Shown here: in pieces, positions 7,428-15,582 of the stretch
Position numbering within the stretch: position 1 is the stretch's first letter
Layout of the letters: each line of letters begins with the position of its first letter
DNA from: DATAMF01 sp964472565
GTDB taxonomy: Bacteria > Chloroflexota > Anaerolineae > Aggregatilineales > Aggregatilineaceae
Direction: 5' to 3'
Assembly (NCBI GenBank): GCA_964472565.1
Contig: CAYYNB010000090.1
Coordinates: 1 to 23,192, forward strand
Length of the DNA stretch: 23,192 bases
Notes under the pieces: generated by a model
What the model saw: only the letters and a program-made list of their open reading frames with translations
The model's database searches: none
What the model was told of the DNA's origin: nothing
Made by a program: the position numbers and the translations under genes

Positions 7428-8228
7428 TCAGGGGGTGCTGTAGCCCGCCGCCACGACTTTGACATCGGTGATCTGAGTCGATTCAGCCGCCAGGAAGGGG
7501 AACATGACCTCAAAGGGAGCGCTGGCTCCTGGCGCGATGGTTCCGGTCATCGTCTGCGTATTCGCCACACCCACAAGGTTATCATCCGGGCCGATCAGCC
7601 CCAGGTTGATCACAATTAGCAGCAGTTCGCGATCCGTATTATTTTGCACCGTGCCGCGCACCGTGTACGGGATGCCGTCGCTGCCCGGCCCCTGATAGTC
7701 AATCGTCGCGGGTAAGTTATAGTAGCCCTTGTAGGCGGATGCTTCAGCGACAGGCGATCCCGTAACCCACACCTGCATATCGGCATAATCGGGCGTTTTC
7801 TGGAAGGTCGTGCCGAGATACACCACCTGCCCCGCCGGAATATCTTCGGCCATCAGGGTGCTGGTGGTCGAGCCGTTGAAGCGGTAGCCCTGCGCATCCA
7901 GCATATAAATCGTCAGTTCCATCAACCGCAGCGGATCAGGGCTGTCGTTGCGGACTTCCGCAAAAAAATAAATAGTGTCGTCAGTTTCGCCCTGGCTGTA
8001 CCGTTGCAGGCTAACGCCGCCCACCGGGTCCATAATTCCCGGCGTGAAAACGCTGTAATCCCCGCCCGTCTCGACAGGCTCCGTGCCTTCGGCTTCGGGC
8101 AGCGGCGTCGCAGCGGGCGCGGCAGTTGAACTCGGTTTCTGATCTTCGTCTTTTTTATCGTCATCGCCACAGGCCGCCAGCGCCAAAACCAGCACCAGCA
8201 GCAGGGTAAGCAGCGCGCGTGTTCGCAT
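7428..8228 (-). CDS. Lipoprotein with two FxLYD-like domains
   Basis: This is a 266-residue lipoprotein: an RTR start, a Leu/Val-rich core and the lipobox LAAC with Cys20. A low-complexity acidic and Thr/Pro/Ala linker follows (DDDKKDEDQKPSSTAAPAAT) that would hold the domains off the membrane. Two beta-sandwich repeats then have the FxLYD layout: IYFFAEVRNDSPDPLRLMEL (about 85-105) and YTVRGTVQNNTDRELLLIVI (about 187-206), each with strands ending in 'IPAG/IAPG' turns. Such domains are common in surface lipoproteins and their ligand is unknown. The ATG at 8228 has GGAGGA six bases upstream. It is divergent from the AraC-type regulator. Confidence 0.88.
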   Translation of the reverse strand: MRTRALLTLLLVLVLALAACGDDDKKDEDQKPSSTAAPAATPLPEAEGTEPVETGGDYSVFTPGIMDPVGGVSLQRYSQGETDDTIYFFAEVRNDSPDPLRLMELTIYMLDAQGYRFNGSTTSTLMAEDIPAGQVVYLGTTFQKTPDYADMQVWVTGSPVAEASAYKGYYNLPATIDYQGPGSDGIPYTVRGTVQNNTDRELLLIVINLGLIGPDDNLVGVANTQTMTGTIAPGASAPFEVMFPFLAAESTQITDVKVVAAGYSTP

Positions 8229-8265
8229 GGGTGGTCCTCCATATGGAATAAGGAAGTCTGCGTTC

Positions 8266-8271
8266 ATTATA
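8266..8271 (-). promoter_or_regulatory. -10 element of the lipoprotein gene
   Basis: On the minus strand this reads TATAAT, a perfect -10, giving a leader of about 30 bases before the ATG at 8228. The -35 region is poorly conserved, which can indicate dependence on an activator; the divergent AraC protein is an obvious candidate, though unproven. Confidence 0.5.
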
Positions 8272-8382
8272 CGAAGGACTCCCCAACGCGCCATAAAACG
8301 CTGGGCGACTGGTCAAATCGACGGGCCGCAACCGGAAGATTTTGGGTACACTTGGATCGAACGTCATCCACGAGTCGCCATT

Positions 8383-9207
8383 ATGGAGCAAATTTCGATC
8401 AAACAGACGCCGGGCATCGAGTGTCTGCGCGCCCACCATCTGAATACGCAGTTCAGCCGCCACAGCCACGATACTTATGTAATCGGCGTGATCGAAGCGG
8501 GAAACGCGGGAACCTTTTACCGGGGCAGCACACGCTATCTCGCACCGGGCAGCATCATGGTGCTGAATCCCGGCGAGGTCCACAGCGGCTATGAAACCAA
8601 TCATGGTACGCTCAGTTATTCGCTGTTTTATATCGAACCGGAGACAATCCAGACGCTTCTGCCCGAAAATTCCGGCCAGCCGCATTTTTTGGACATCCAC
8701 ATCGAGAATCAGCACTGGGCACAGCAGCTTCAAATGCTGCATGCGGCAATTCTGAACGGCGCGGAGTGCCTCGCCGAACAGGAACTTTTGATCCGCTATC
8801 TGGGCGGCTTTACCCGGCGATTCGGCTGGAAGAATCCGCTGGAGGTTAGCCCGGCGGCGAACGAAACCGCCGCGATCCGCACGATCAAAGATTATCTGCA
8901 CGCCAATTACCAGCGGGTGGTGAATATTGACGAGCTGGCGGCGCTGGTCAATCTGCACCGTGATTACCTGATCCGGGCGTTTTCGCGGGCGGTGGGCATG
9001 CCGCCCTATGCGTATCTGCTGCAAGTGCGGATCGACAAGGCCAAACAGCGGCTAATGGACGGCGCGCCGCTGGCTGACGTGGCGCTGGAATTGGGATTTG
9101 CGGATCAGAGCCATTTCACGCGGCATTTTAAGCGCATCGTCGGCACATCGCCCCGGCAGTACGTGACAGGTCATTATCGTTCAAGAAATTTCCGCGCACC
9201 GGATTAA
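8383..9207 (+). CDS. AraC-family transcriptional regulator
   Basis: This is a 274-residue regulator with an N-terminal AraC-type cupin (about 20-110: HSHDTYVIGVIEAG, then LAPGSIMVLNPGEVHSGY) and a C-terminal pair of helix-turn-helix motifs (about 170-270: NIDELAALVNLHRDYLIRAF and PLADVALELGFADQSHFTRH, then FKRIVGTSPRQY). The His-rich cupin entrance may bind a small molecule. The frame is open far upstream and overlaps the divergent lipoprotein gene, but the ATG at 8383 starts the recognisable domain; its Shine-Dalgarno is weak. The next gene, a DUF2000 protein, follows 44 bases later. AraC regulators of this kind are often paired with DUF2000 proteins. The ligand and targets are not visible. 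Confidence 0.92.
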   Translation: MEQISIKQTPGIECLRAHHLNTQFSRHSHDTYVIGVIEAGNAGTFYRGSTRYLAPGSIMVLNPGEVHSGYETNHGTLSYSLFYIEPETIQTLLPENSGQPHFLDIHIENQHWAQQLQMLHAAILNGAECLAEQELLIRYLGGFTRRFGWKNPLEVSPAANETAAIRTIKDYLHANYQRVVNIDELAALVNLHRDYLIRAFSRAVGMPPYAYLLQVRIDKAKQRLMDGAPLADVALELGFADQSHFTRHFKRIVGTSPRQYVTGHYRSRNFRAPD

Positions 9208-9251
9208 GCTGATCAGTAGTGTTTCAGCGTTCAGTGCAGAGGAATAACCCT

Positions 9252-9662
9252 ATGGATGATATAAGCGTGCTCATTGTCGATCAATCCATCGCGCACAGTG
9301 GCATTCTGACCAATCTTGGATTGGTGATCGGGCTGACGGCGGGGCGGCTGCTGCCTGATCAGACGTTTGGCCCCGATCTGATCGATGGGGATGGCCGAGA
9401 ACATCGCTATCTGACCAGCGTGGTGCATGTCGTGCGCAAAGCCGGACAGAACAAACTGCGCGATCTGCGGGCGTATTTCGAGGGACAGCCCGGCGTGATC
9501 CTGGTGGATTATACCGACGATGCAGCGGTATCCAGTTACGATGACTACACCCACAGCCTGACAGGACATTCCGGCGAGGCGATCAAATACCGCGCGCTGT
9601 ATCTCTACGGCCCGCGCGATCTGCTCTATCCGAAAACCAAGAATCTATCCGCCCTGTCGTAA
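9252..9662 (+). CDS. DUF2000 family protein
   Basis: This is a 136-residue protein of the DUF2000 family, related in fold to peptidyl-tRNA hydrolase 2. Family features visible are the opening strand VLIVDQSIAHSGILTNLGLV, the small-residue stretch GLTAGRLL, and 'LIDGDGREHRYLT'. The ATG at 9252 is preceded by AGAGGAATAACCCT; a longer frame starts at 9219 without a clear site. It follows the AraC gene by 44 bases and is probably co-transcribed, so its expression may be under that regulator. The biochemical role of DUF2000 is not known to me; it should not be called a peptidyl-tRNA hydrolase on this evidence. Confidence 0.75.
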   Translation: MDDISVLIVDQSIAHSGILTNLGLVIGLTAGRLLPDQTFGPDLIDGDGREHRYLTSVVHVVRKAGQNKLRDLRAYFEGQPGVILVDYTDDAAVSSYDDYTHSLTGHSGEAIKYRALYLYGPRDLLYPKTKNLSALS

Positions 9663-9712
9663 AACCTGATCGGGCCGCTGTGCGTATTCAACCATAAACA
9701 CAGAGGCCCACC

Positions 9713-10453
9713 ATGGAAGTCTCAATCGCCTTGCCCGCCCCATCCCCCTGGCCGCGCCGTTTGGTGCGTTTCGGCGTGGGATGGGCCATGTTCTTAATTC
9801 CCTTCACGGTGATCAGTGAACCCACCCGCGAAAACTGGACGCTTTCTATTTCTATCGCCTTCAGCGGCCTGTATACGTGGTTGCTGTATCAAACCCGTTC
9901 GCGCTGGCTGCCACGTCTCAGCCGAATCCGCCCGCTGCGGTATGCGATGGCATTCGGCATATTCAACGCGGCGCTGATCGAAACGGTATTTCTGCTGATC
10001 GAAAAATTTATGGGAGCCGAAGGCGTCGCCGCCCACCCCAACCTGCTGCTCGATCTGATCCTGACGATGCCCTGGTATATTGGTATGGTGATTATTTTTG
10101 TGCGGATGCACCACCGCCGCCGCTTCTCCGCACCGACAATACTGCTGCTCGGCGGGCTGTACGAAGTTGGTGCGGATGGAATCGTGGGCGGGGGGATTAT
10201 GGGACTGCTCGGCGGCGATCTCACCTTGTTTTCGCCCGTCTTCTGGCTGTTTCTGGTGCTGTTCGCCTACTGGGAATTTATCCTGGTCTACAGTTCGATG
10301 GTGCTGCCGCCCGCCTGGATCGTGAATACGCTGCCGCGCATCGAGCCGCCGCCGACTTCCGCACGGCGGGATGCGCTGCGCCCGCTGAAATGGCTGGTGC
10401 CGTTCACGATCTATCTGGTCATTGTGCTGATCATTTTGAGCGGCGTGATCTGA
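9713..10453 (+). CDS. Polytopic membrane protein of unknown function
   Basis: This is a 246-residue protein with about seven membrane helices (approximately 17-35, 42-60, 76-97, 112-131, 141-168, 172-197, 226-245). Conspicuous features are a Gly-rich helix, GGLYEVGADGIVGGGIMGLL, with embedded acidic residues, and a basic cytoplasmic loop MHHRRRFSA. I do not recognise a family. The start has only a modest AGAGG site. It lies 50 bases after the DUF2000 gene on the same strand and may be in the same transcript; the histidine kinase gene about 100 bases further on appears to have its own promoter. Confidence 0.75.
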   Translation: MEVSIALPAPSPWPRRLVRFGVGWAMFLIPFTVISEPTRENWTLSISIAFSGLYTWLLYQTRSRWLPRLSRIRPLRYAMAFGIFNAALIETVFLLIEKFMGAEGVAAHPNLLLDLILTMPWYIGMVIIFVRMHHRRRFSAPTILLLGGLYEVGADGIVGGGIMGLLGGDLTLFSPVFWLFLVLFAYWEFILVYSSMVLPPAWIVNTLPRIEPPPTSARRDALRPLKWLVPFTIYLVIVLIILSGVI

Positions 10454-10477
10454 AAAAAACGCCAAAGAATCGTTAAA

Positions 10478-10507
10478 TTAGCCATGCGGTTCTATAGCCT
10501 GTACAAT
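10478..10507 (+). promoter_or_regulatory. Possible promoter of the histidine kinase gene
   Basis: TACAAT (10502-10507) with a weak TTAGCC -35 (10478-10483) at an 18-base spacing. The block GTACAATGGACAGCAG (10501-10516) differs by one base from 4232-4247. Confidence 0.4.
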
Positions 10508-10551
10508 GGACAGCAGATAAGATTTGATCCACGTTATGGTGAGGATGCCTC

Positions 10552-12912
10552 GTGTCCAATTCATCCACTCTACTTCCTGCCGGATTAATGGCTGCCTATG
10601 CAGTTACCCTGCTGCTGTTTGCCCGCCGCCAGCGTGAACAAATCGGCATGGGGAAACGGCGCTGGCTGATGCTGACGCTGCTGCTGGCGCTGCTGAATGC
10701 CGCTGTTTACCTGCTGCCCGATGATGCCCACACTCAGGCGGATACCAAAAACTTTTTTATTGGCGAACTCACCCAGCCCGCGCTCGGTGTGATTCTCACC
10801 GGTCTGGTATTTGTGGCTTTTACCTACCACACCCTGCGTTATCTGCAATATCGCTCTGCGCCGCTGTGGACGGCTGCCGCGCTGATCTGGTGGGGGGCAC
10901 AGGCGGCGGCCACAATCACCACCAAAGACCTGAGCATCGGGCAGGATGGCTGGCTCGGCACGATTTATGATCCGGTTGTCTGGCCGGGAATTGTAGCGAT
11001 TGCAGGCTGGGCGGTGATCGGCGCACTGCTGCTGATCGCGGCGTTTTATGCCTTCTTCAAAGCGCACCTGCCCGAAGTGGCAAACCAGGCGCTCTTTTAC
11101 GCGATCATCGTGCCGCTGGTGCTGTTGGGCGGCGTGTTAGGGACCAGCGGATCAACCGGGATGCGTGAGATCGGCTGGGTAGCGGAATTTTTCGGGCTGT
11201 TGGGCGCGGTCTACAGCATGATCGCCTACCGCGTGTTCGACATCCGCCGCACGCTGCGCCAGACGCTGGCAACCGGCATTTTGACCCTGTTCACGGCGCT
11301 GATCATTTTCTGGGTGCTGCTGACCGGGCGCGAAATGGATACCGACGGCGATACGCTCTATCTGATGCTGGGCTTGTTCGCGCTGGCTGTCGCGCTGATT
11401 TATATCCCGCTGCGCACCGTCGCGCAGAATATTGTCAACCGGCTGTTCGGCGGCCCGACGGAAGGCGTTTCGCAGGTGCTGCGCCAGTTTAGCGAAGACA
11501 TCAGCGGCGTGGTCGAACTGGACGCGCTGGCCGATGTCACACAGCGCACCCTGCATCAGGTGCTGCGGGCGCGGCGCGCCGGGCTGATTTTGGTGAGTCC
11601 CGGCGACGATAGCACGCTGCAACTGGAACCGGTACGGCGCGGCCTGGGCGAGGTGCCGGATCATGGGGTGATTTTCCCCGACGGCCCGATTTTTGAACGG
11701 CTGCTTAAAGCGCGCGCCCCGCTGCTGCAATATGATCTGGACTTTGGCCGCACGTACGCGTCGATCAAATCGGAACAGCGCCAGTTTTTCGAGCAGATGC
11801 GGATGAGCGCGTATGCGCCCGTCGTGGTGCAAAACGAGCTGATCGGTATTGTGTGCTGCGGCTCGAAAACGTCCGACGATCCCTTCACCAACAGCGATCT
11901 CGAACTGTTGATGACGGTAGCGAACCAGACGGGAGTCGCGCTGCGTAATGCGCGCCTGGTGGCCGACCTGCGCCGCCGCGAGATGGAACAGGCCGAACTC
12001 AACCGCCGCCTGTCCAATACCAGCGATCAGCTTGCCCAACTGGACGGCGTCAAAACCGACTTTATCACCATTGCCAGCCACGAACTCCGTACCCCACTGG
12101 CCCAGATTCGCGGCTATACCGACATTATGGAAGCGATGAATGAACAGGGGCTGCTCGAACAGGATCAGATCGAGAGCATGACGGGCAACCTGCGCAAAGC
12201 CGCGGATCGCCTCGAAAACCTGATCGGCGCGATGCTCGATGTAAGCCAGTTGAACGTCAACGCGATGGACCTGCGCTTCGCCCAGACGAGCATCGAAAAT
12301 GTGATGCGCATGGCGATTGAACCGCTCACCGAGTCGGTCAAAAACCGCAAACTGATGCTGTCGGCGCGCGGGCTGCGCAACCTGCCGCCCATCCAGGCCG
12401 ATATGCAGCGGCTGGTACAGGCCTTCCGTAATGTCGTGCTCAATGCGATCAAATACACGCCCGACGGGGGCCGGATCGACATCAGCGGGTATATGAAGGA
12501 CAACGAGATTATTGTGGAAGTGCGCGACAGCGGGATCGGCATTGACCGCGCGCACCAGCAGTTGATTTTTGAGAAGTTTTTCCGCGTGCAAGACCCCAGC
12601 CTGCATTCCACCGGAACCACCAAGTTTATGGGCGCAGGGCCGGGTCTGGGCCTGACGATTGCGAAGGGTGTAGTCGAAGGGCACGGCGGGCGGATTTGGG
12701 TCGAAAGTGAAGGCCAGGATCCGCAGCGGATGCCGGGCAGCACTTTCTTTATCGCCCTGCCACTGACGCCGCCCGCCGAAGCCAAACGCGTGCTGCCCTT
12801 TGAGCAGGGATCGAAGCAGATGGAGAACTTCATGCGCTCCCAGAACCCGGATGCGCCTAACGGTGAACCCGAAGCTACGCTGCTCAAGCCGCCGCCCGGT
12901 ATGCGAGGGTAA
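10552..12912 (+). CDS. Membrane sensor histidine kinase with GAF domain
   Basis: This is a 786-residue kinase. Residues 1-295 contain about eight to nine membrane helices forming a polytopic sensor; a GAF domain follows (about 305-465), then a short coiled-coil linker (LVADLRRREMEQAELNRRL), a HisKA dimerisation domain with phospho-acceptor His510 in SHELRTPLAQIRGY, and an HATPase domain with N box N631 (NAIKYTPDGG), G1 box D659 (DSGIGI) and G2 box GAGPGLGL (694-701). The start is GTG at 10552, preceded by GAGG; nearby ATG codons are out of frame. The C-terminal tail after the HATPase is Pro-rich. One base separates the stop from the HAD gene, so the two are translated together. No response regulator is in the window. 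Confidence 0.95.
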   Translation: MSNSSTLLPAGLMAAYAVTLLLFARRQREQIGMGKRRWLMLTLLLALLNAAVYLLPDDAHTQADTKNFFIGELTQPALGVILTGLVFVAFTYHTLRYLQYRSAPLWTAAALIWWGAQAAATITTKDLSIGQDGWLGTIYDPVVWPGIVAIAGWAVIGALLLIAAFYAFFKAHLPEVANQALFYAIIVPLVLLGGVLGTSGSTGMREIGWVAEFFGLLGAVYSMIAYRVFDIRRTLRQTLATGILTLFTALIIFWVLLTGREMDTDGDTLYLMLGLFALAVALIYIPLRTVAQNIVNRLFGGPTEGVSQVLRQFSEDISGVVELDALADVTQRTLHQVLRARRAGLILVSPGDDSTLQLEPVRRGLGEVPDHGVIFPDGPIFERLLKARAPLLQYDLDFGRTYASIKSEQRQFFEQMRMSAYAPVVVQNELIGIVCCGSKTSDDPFTNSDLELLMTVANQTGVALRNARLVADLRRREMEQAELNRRLSNTSDQLAQLDGVKTDFITIASHELRTPLAQIRGYTDIMEAMNEQGLLEQDQIESMTGNLRKAADRLENLIGAMLDVSQLNVNAMDLRFAQTSIENVMRMAIEPLTESVKNRKLMLSARGLRNLPPIQADMQRLVQAFRNVVLNAIKYTPDGGRIDISGYMKDNEIIVEVRDSGIGIDRAHQQLIFEKFFRVQDPSLHSTGTTKFMGAGPGLGLTIAKGVVEGHGGRIWVESEGQDPQRMPGSTFFIALPLTPPAEAKRVLPFEQGSKQMENFMRSQNPDAPNGEPEATLLKPPPGMRG

Positions 12913-12913
12913 T

Positions 12914-13402
12914 ATGATCCGGTTGATCGCCTTCGACTGGGGCAATACCCTGATGCCCGACGATCCGAACAGCACAACCCCGATGGTGGAGTGGCCCGAA
13001 CTCTCCACCATGCCGGGCATCATCGAGGCGCTGCAACAACTCCAACCCGACTACCGGCTGATCATCGCGTCGAATGCGCTGATCTCGACGGTGGATCAGG
13101 TCTGGGAGGCACTGCGCCGCGTGGACCTGCACCCCTATTTTGAAACGATATTGACCGCCAAAGCGATCGGGTTGAGCAAACCCGATCCGGCGTATTACCA
13201 GTACATCGCCAACCTGTGCGGCGGCGATCCCGCTGAGGTGGTCATGGTGGGCGACACTTACGCGACGGATATTCTCGGCGCGAAACGGGCCGGTCTGCGC
13301 ACGGTGTGGTATAACGCCGCCGCGAAGACTCCGCCCCCCGATGCGCCCGACGCCGCCGATGTGGAAATCCGCGATCTGCTCGATCTGCCGGATGCGATCC
13401 GG
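12914..13402 (+). CDS. HAD-like hydrolase, 3' end lost in assembly gap
   Basis: The first 163 codons of a haloacid dehalogenase-type hydrolase are seen. Motif I is FDWGNTL with nucleophile Asp8, but the second Asp of the usual DxD is Gly (Gly10), as in the YihX type (FDLGNV). Motif II is IASNA, motif III has the Lys in LSKPDP, and motif IV is VGDTYATDILGAKRAG with the Mg-binding Asp pair. A soluble phosphatase is expected; the substrate is unknown. The gene begins one base after the histidine kinase stop, with GAGGG upstream. It is cut by the N run at 13403, leaving an unknown C-terminus. Confidence 0.88.
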
Positions 13403-13502
13403 NNNNNNNNNNNNNNNNNNNNNNNNNNNNNNNNNNNNNNNNNNNNNNNNNNNNNNNNNNNNNNNNNNNNNNNNNNNNNNNNNNNNNNNNNNNNNNNNNN
13501 NN
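13403..13502. other. Assembly gap of 100 N
   Basis: A run of exactly 100 N, a conventional placeholder length, so the true size is unknown. It truncates the HAD gene on the left and the last few codons of wecE on the right. The order of genes across it depends on scaffolding. Confidence 0.98.
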
Positions 13503-14629
13503 AAGTCGTGAATCGCCGCGATCACTTCGGCCTGTTCGCTGTCGGTCATCGTGTTATAAAACGGCAGCCGTAAAAGGCGATCACTGACATCTTCCGTCAC
13601 CGGACAATCGCCCACCATCCCGCCGAACCGTTCGCCCATTGGCGACAGGTGCAGCGGCAGATAGTGGAACACGGGCACGATGCCGCGCGCTTTCATGTGA
13701 TCGATTAGGGCGGAGCGAATTTTCAGCGAGGGCAGCAGCATATAAAACATGTGATACGACTGCTCGCAGTGCGCCGGAACCGTCGGAAGCTGCACGTTGA
13801 ATTCACACGCCCAATCGTCCAATGCTTCGCGGTACGTATGCCAGATGTGCTGCCGGGCGGATTGGATCATCGCGTGGGCTTCGAACTGTGCCAGCAGAAA
13901 CGCCGCCAGCAGATCGGACGGCAGATAGCTGGAACCGACATTCACCCAGGTGTATTTATCCACCTGCCTCCGAAAAAAGCGGCTGCGATTGGTGCCTTTC
14001 TCGCGGATAATTTCGGCCTGCTCCACATACTGCGCGTCGTTGATCAGCAGCGCGCCGCCTTCGCCGCACTGGAAATTTTTAGTTTCGTGAAAGCTCTGCG
14101 TCGCCATCTGCCCGAACGTACCTAACAGCTTGCCTTTGTATTTCCCGAACAGACCATGTGCGTTATCTTCCACCACCGCGATCCCGTGCCGCCGCGCGAT
14201 CTCCATGATCACGTCCATCTCGCAGCCCACGCCCGCGTAATGCACGGGGAGGACCGCTTTGGTGCGCGGGGTGATCAACGCTTCCAGCCGTGATTCGTCC
14301 ATATTCAGCGTGTCGGGGCGAATATCTGCAAAAATCGGTTTGGCTCCGCGCAGCACAAAGGCGTTCACCGTCGAAACAAAGGTAAACGACGGGACGATCA
14401 CCTCATCACCGGGCTGAATATCGAGCAGCAGTGCGGCCATTTCCAGCGCGTGGGTGCAGCTTGTGGTGAGCAGCGCCTTCGGTACGCCGAGAGATTCCTC
14501 CAAAAAATGGTGGCATTGTCTGGTAAACGGCCCGTCGCCAGAAATATGCCCGTTGGCGATGGCCTGCGCGATATAAGTTTGTTCGTTCCCCGCGAACGAG
14601 GGACGGTTAAAGGGGATTTTATAGTTCAT
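13503..14629 (-). CDS. wecE: dTDP-4-amino-4,6-dideoxygalactose transaminase WecE (last residues in gap)
   Basis: About 375 codons are visible of a DegT/DnrJ/EryC1-family, PLP-dependent sugar aminotransferase. It closely resembles E. coli WecE (376 residues): IPFNRPSFAGNE, SGDGPFTRQC, EMAALLLDIQPGDEV, FHETKNF with PLP-lysine Lys184, IIREKGTNRS, and MFYMLLPSLK. WecE converts dTDP-4-keto-6-deoxyglucose to dTDP-4-amino-4,6-dideoxygalactose, the step before N-acetylation to Fuc4NAc. Only a few C-terminal residues fall in the N gap. The ATG at 14629 lies two bases after the stop of the acetyltransferase gene, with a weak ribosome site, so coupling with it is likely. Third gene of the operon. Confidence 0.93.
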
Positions 14630-14631
14630 GC

Positions 14632-15582
14632 TCAGTCCAACCATTTATGAAAGGCGTGCCGCGCGTCCGCAATGCGCCAGCCTAAGCGGGTGTAACCGCG
14701 CTGCATCGGATAATTGTTGATGTGTGTCGGCCCCTCGATCACGTCCGCCAGCCCGTCTAACAGTTCCATCCCGCGATAGGTCAGCAGGCCCAAGAGTCCG
14801 CGCCCCGCGAAAGCCGGGTCTACGCCCACGATGCTGTAATGCCCCACCTTCAGCGCTAAGGCTTGTTCCGCCGTCGATGGCTTTTTCCAGGTCGAAAAGC
14901 CTGCGCGCTGCCCCTCGATTTCGGCCACTACGATCCAATCGGCATACCCCGCACACGACGAGCGCAGCCATTCTTCATACACCTGGGTCGCCTGTTCGCG
15001 CGGAATACGCGGATCGGAATGGTAGCGGCCAAAATGCCCCGCGAATGAGCGCCCCGCCATCTCGATCAGCGCAGCCTGATCGGATGGTTCCGCCAGCCGG
15101 ATTGTCACACCCGGCGGAGTCAGCGGCTTTTCGACCTGGCTCAGCGGCGGGCGGCGCGAGTCGTAGACAAAATCGAGCAGCGTATCCACCAGCCGAAAGC
15201 CCTGCCGTTCCAGCGCATGGATCAGCGGCATGTCGTTAGTATAGGTTTTACACATCAAAAATTCGAGGCCCGCCGCGCGCGCCCACTGCTCCACACATTC
15301 CAGCAGATCGTCCAGCACCATTGCAGACCCGATCAGGGTTTTGATCGTGCCCATGCGCTTCTGGAACAGGCGCGAATCCCAGGGAAGATCGTCCACCACC
15401 GCCAGCCCGACGATCTCCCCACCCTGCACAGCGGCAAAGACCGACCTGGACCCGGCAAGGCTGTCGAACCAGTACGCGGTCAACTCCATGTCACGCGCCA
15501 ACCAGCGGTAGGGTTTATGTGGGTGGCGGTCTAACAACGGGCGCGCCTGCTCCAGATCGTCTAATACTATGATCTCAATCAT
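14632..15582 (-). CDS. Two-domain GNAT acetyltransferase, WecD-like
   Basis: This is a 316-residue protein with two GNAT-like halves. The N-terminal half (about 1-150) has WDSRLFQKRMGTIKTL and MPLIHALERQGFRLVDT, the layout of WecD-type amino-sugar acetyltransferases. The C-terminal half (about 157-316) has VTIRLAEPSDQAALIEMA and the acetyl-CoA-binding region HYSIVGVDPAFAGRGLLGLL. Between a GT2 enzyme and WecE, acetylation of the 4-amino group of the dTDP-sugar is the natural inference. E. coli WecD is shorter (about 224 residues), so this is longer than a simple orthologue. It overlaps the upstream GT2 gene by eight bases. The exact substrate is not shown by sequence. Confidence 0.88.
   Translation of the reverse strand: MIEIIVLDDLEQARPLLDRHPHKPYRWLARDMELTAYWFDSLAGSRSVFAAVQGGEIVGLAVVDDLPWDSRLFQKRMGTIKTLIGSAMVLDDLLECVEQWARAAGLEFLMCKTYTNDMPLIHALERQGFRLVDTLLDFVYDSRRPPLSQVEKPLTPPGVTIRLAEPSDQAALIEMAGRSFAGHFGRYHSDPRIPREQATQVYEEWLRSSCAGYADWIVVAEIEGQRAGFSTWKKPSTAEQALALKVGHYSIVGVDPAFAGRGLLGLLTYRGMELLDGLADVIEGPTHINNYPMQRGYTRLGWRIADARHAFHKWLD

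Noticed and set aside
8161..9024. A 287-codon minus-strand frame opposite the AraC gene
   Set aside because: The forward strand codes a clear AraC regulator and the reverse product has no recognisable domain.
11152..13023. A 623-codon open frame on the minus strand, opposite the histidine kinase
   Set aside because: The forward frame has all kinase motifs. The reverse frame is rich in Gln, His and Arg with no domain, which is typical of the antisense of GC-rich genes.
12800..13573. A forward frame running through the N gap from the end of the kinase
   Set aside because: Only the part from the ATG at 12914 shows HAD motifs; beyond the gap the sequence is antisense of wecE.
12884..14644. One long minus-strand frame joining wecE to sequence left of the N gap
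   Set aside because: It passes through 100 N, so the frame is arbitrary. Left of the gap it is antisense of the HAD gene. wecE is close to its full length at the gap edge.
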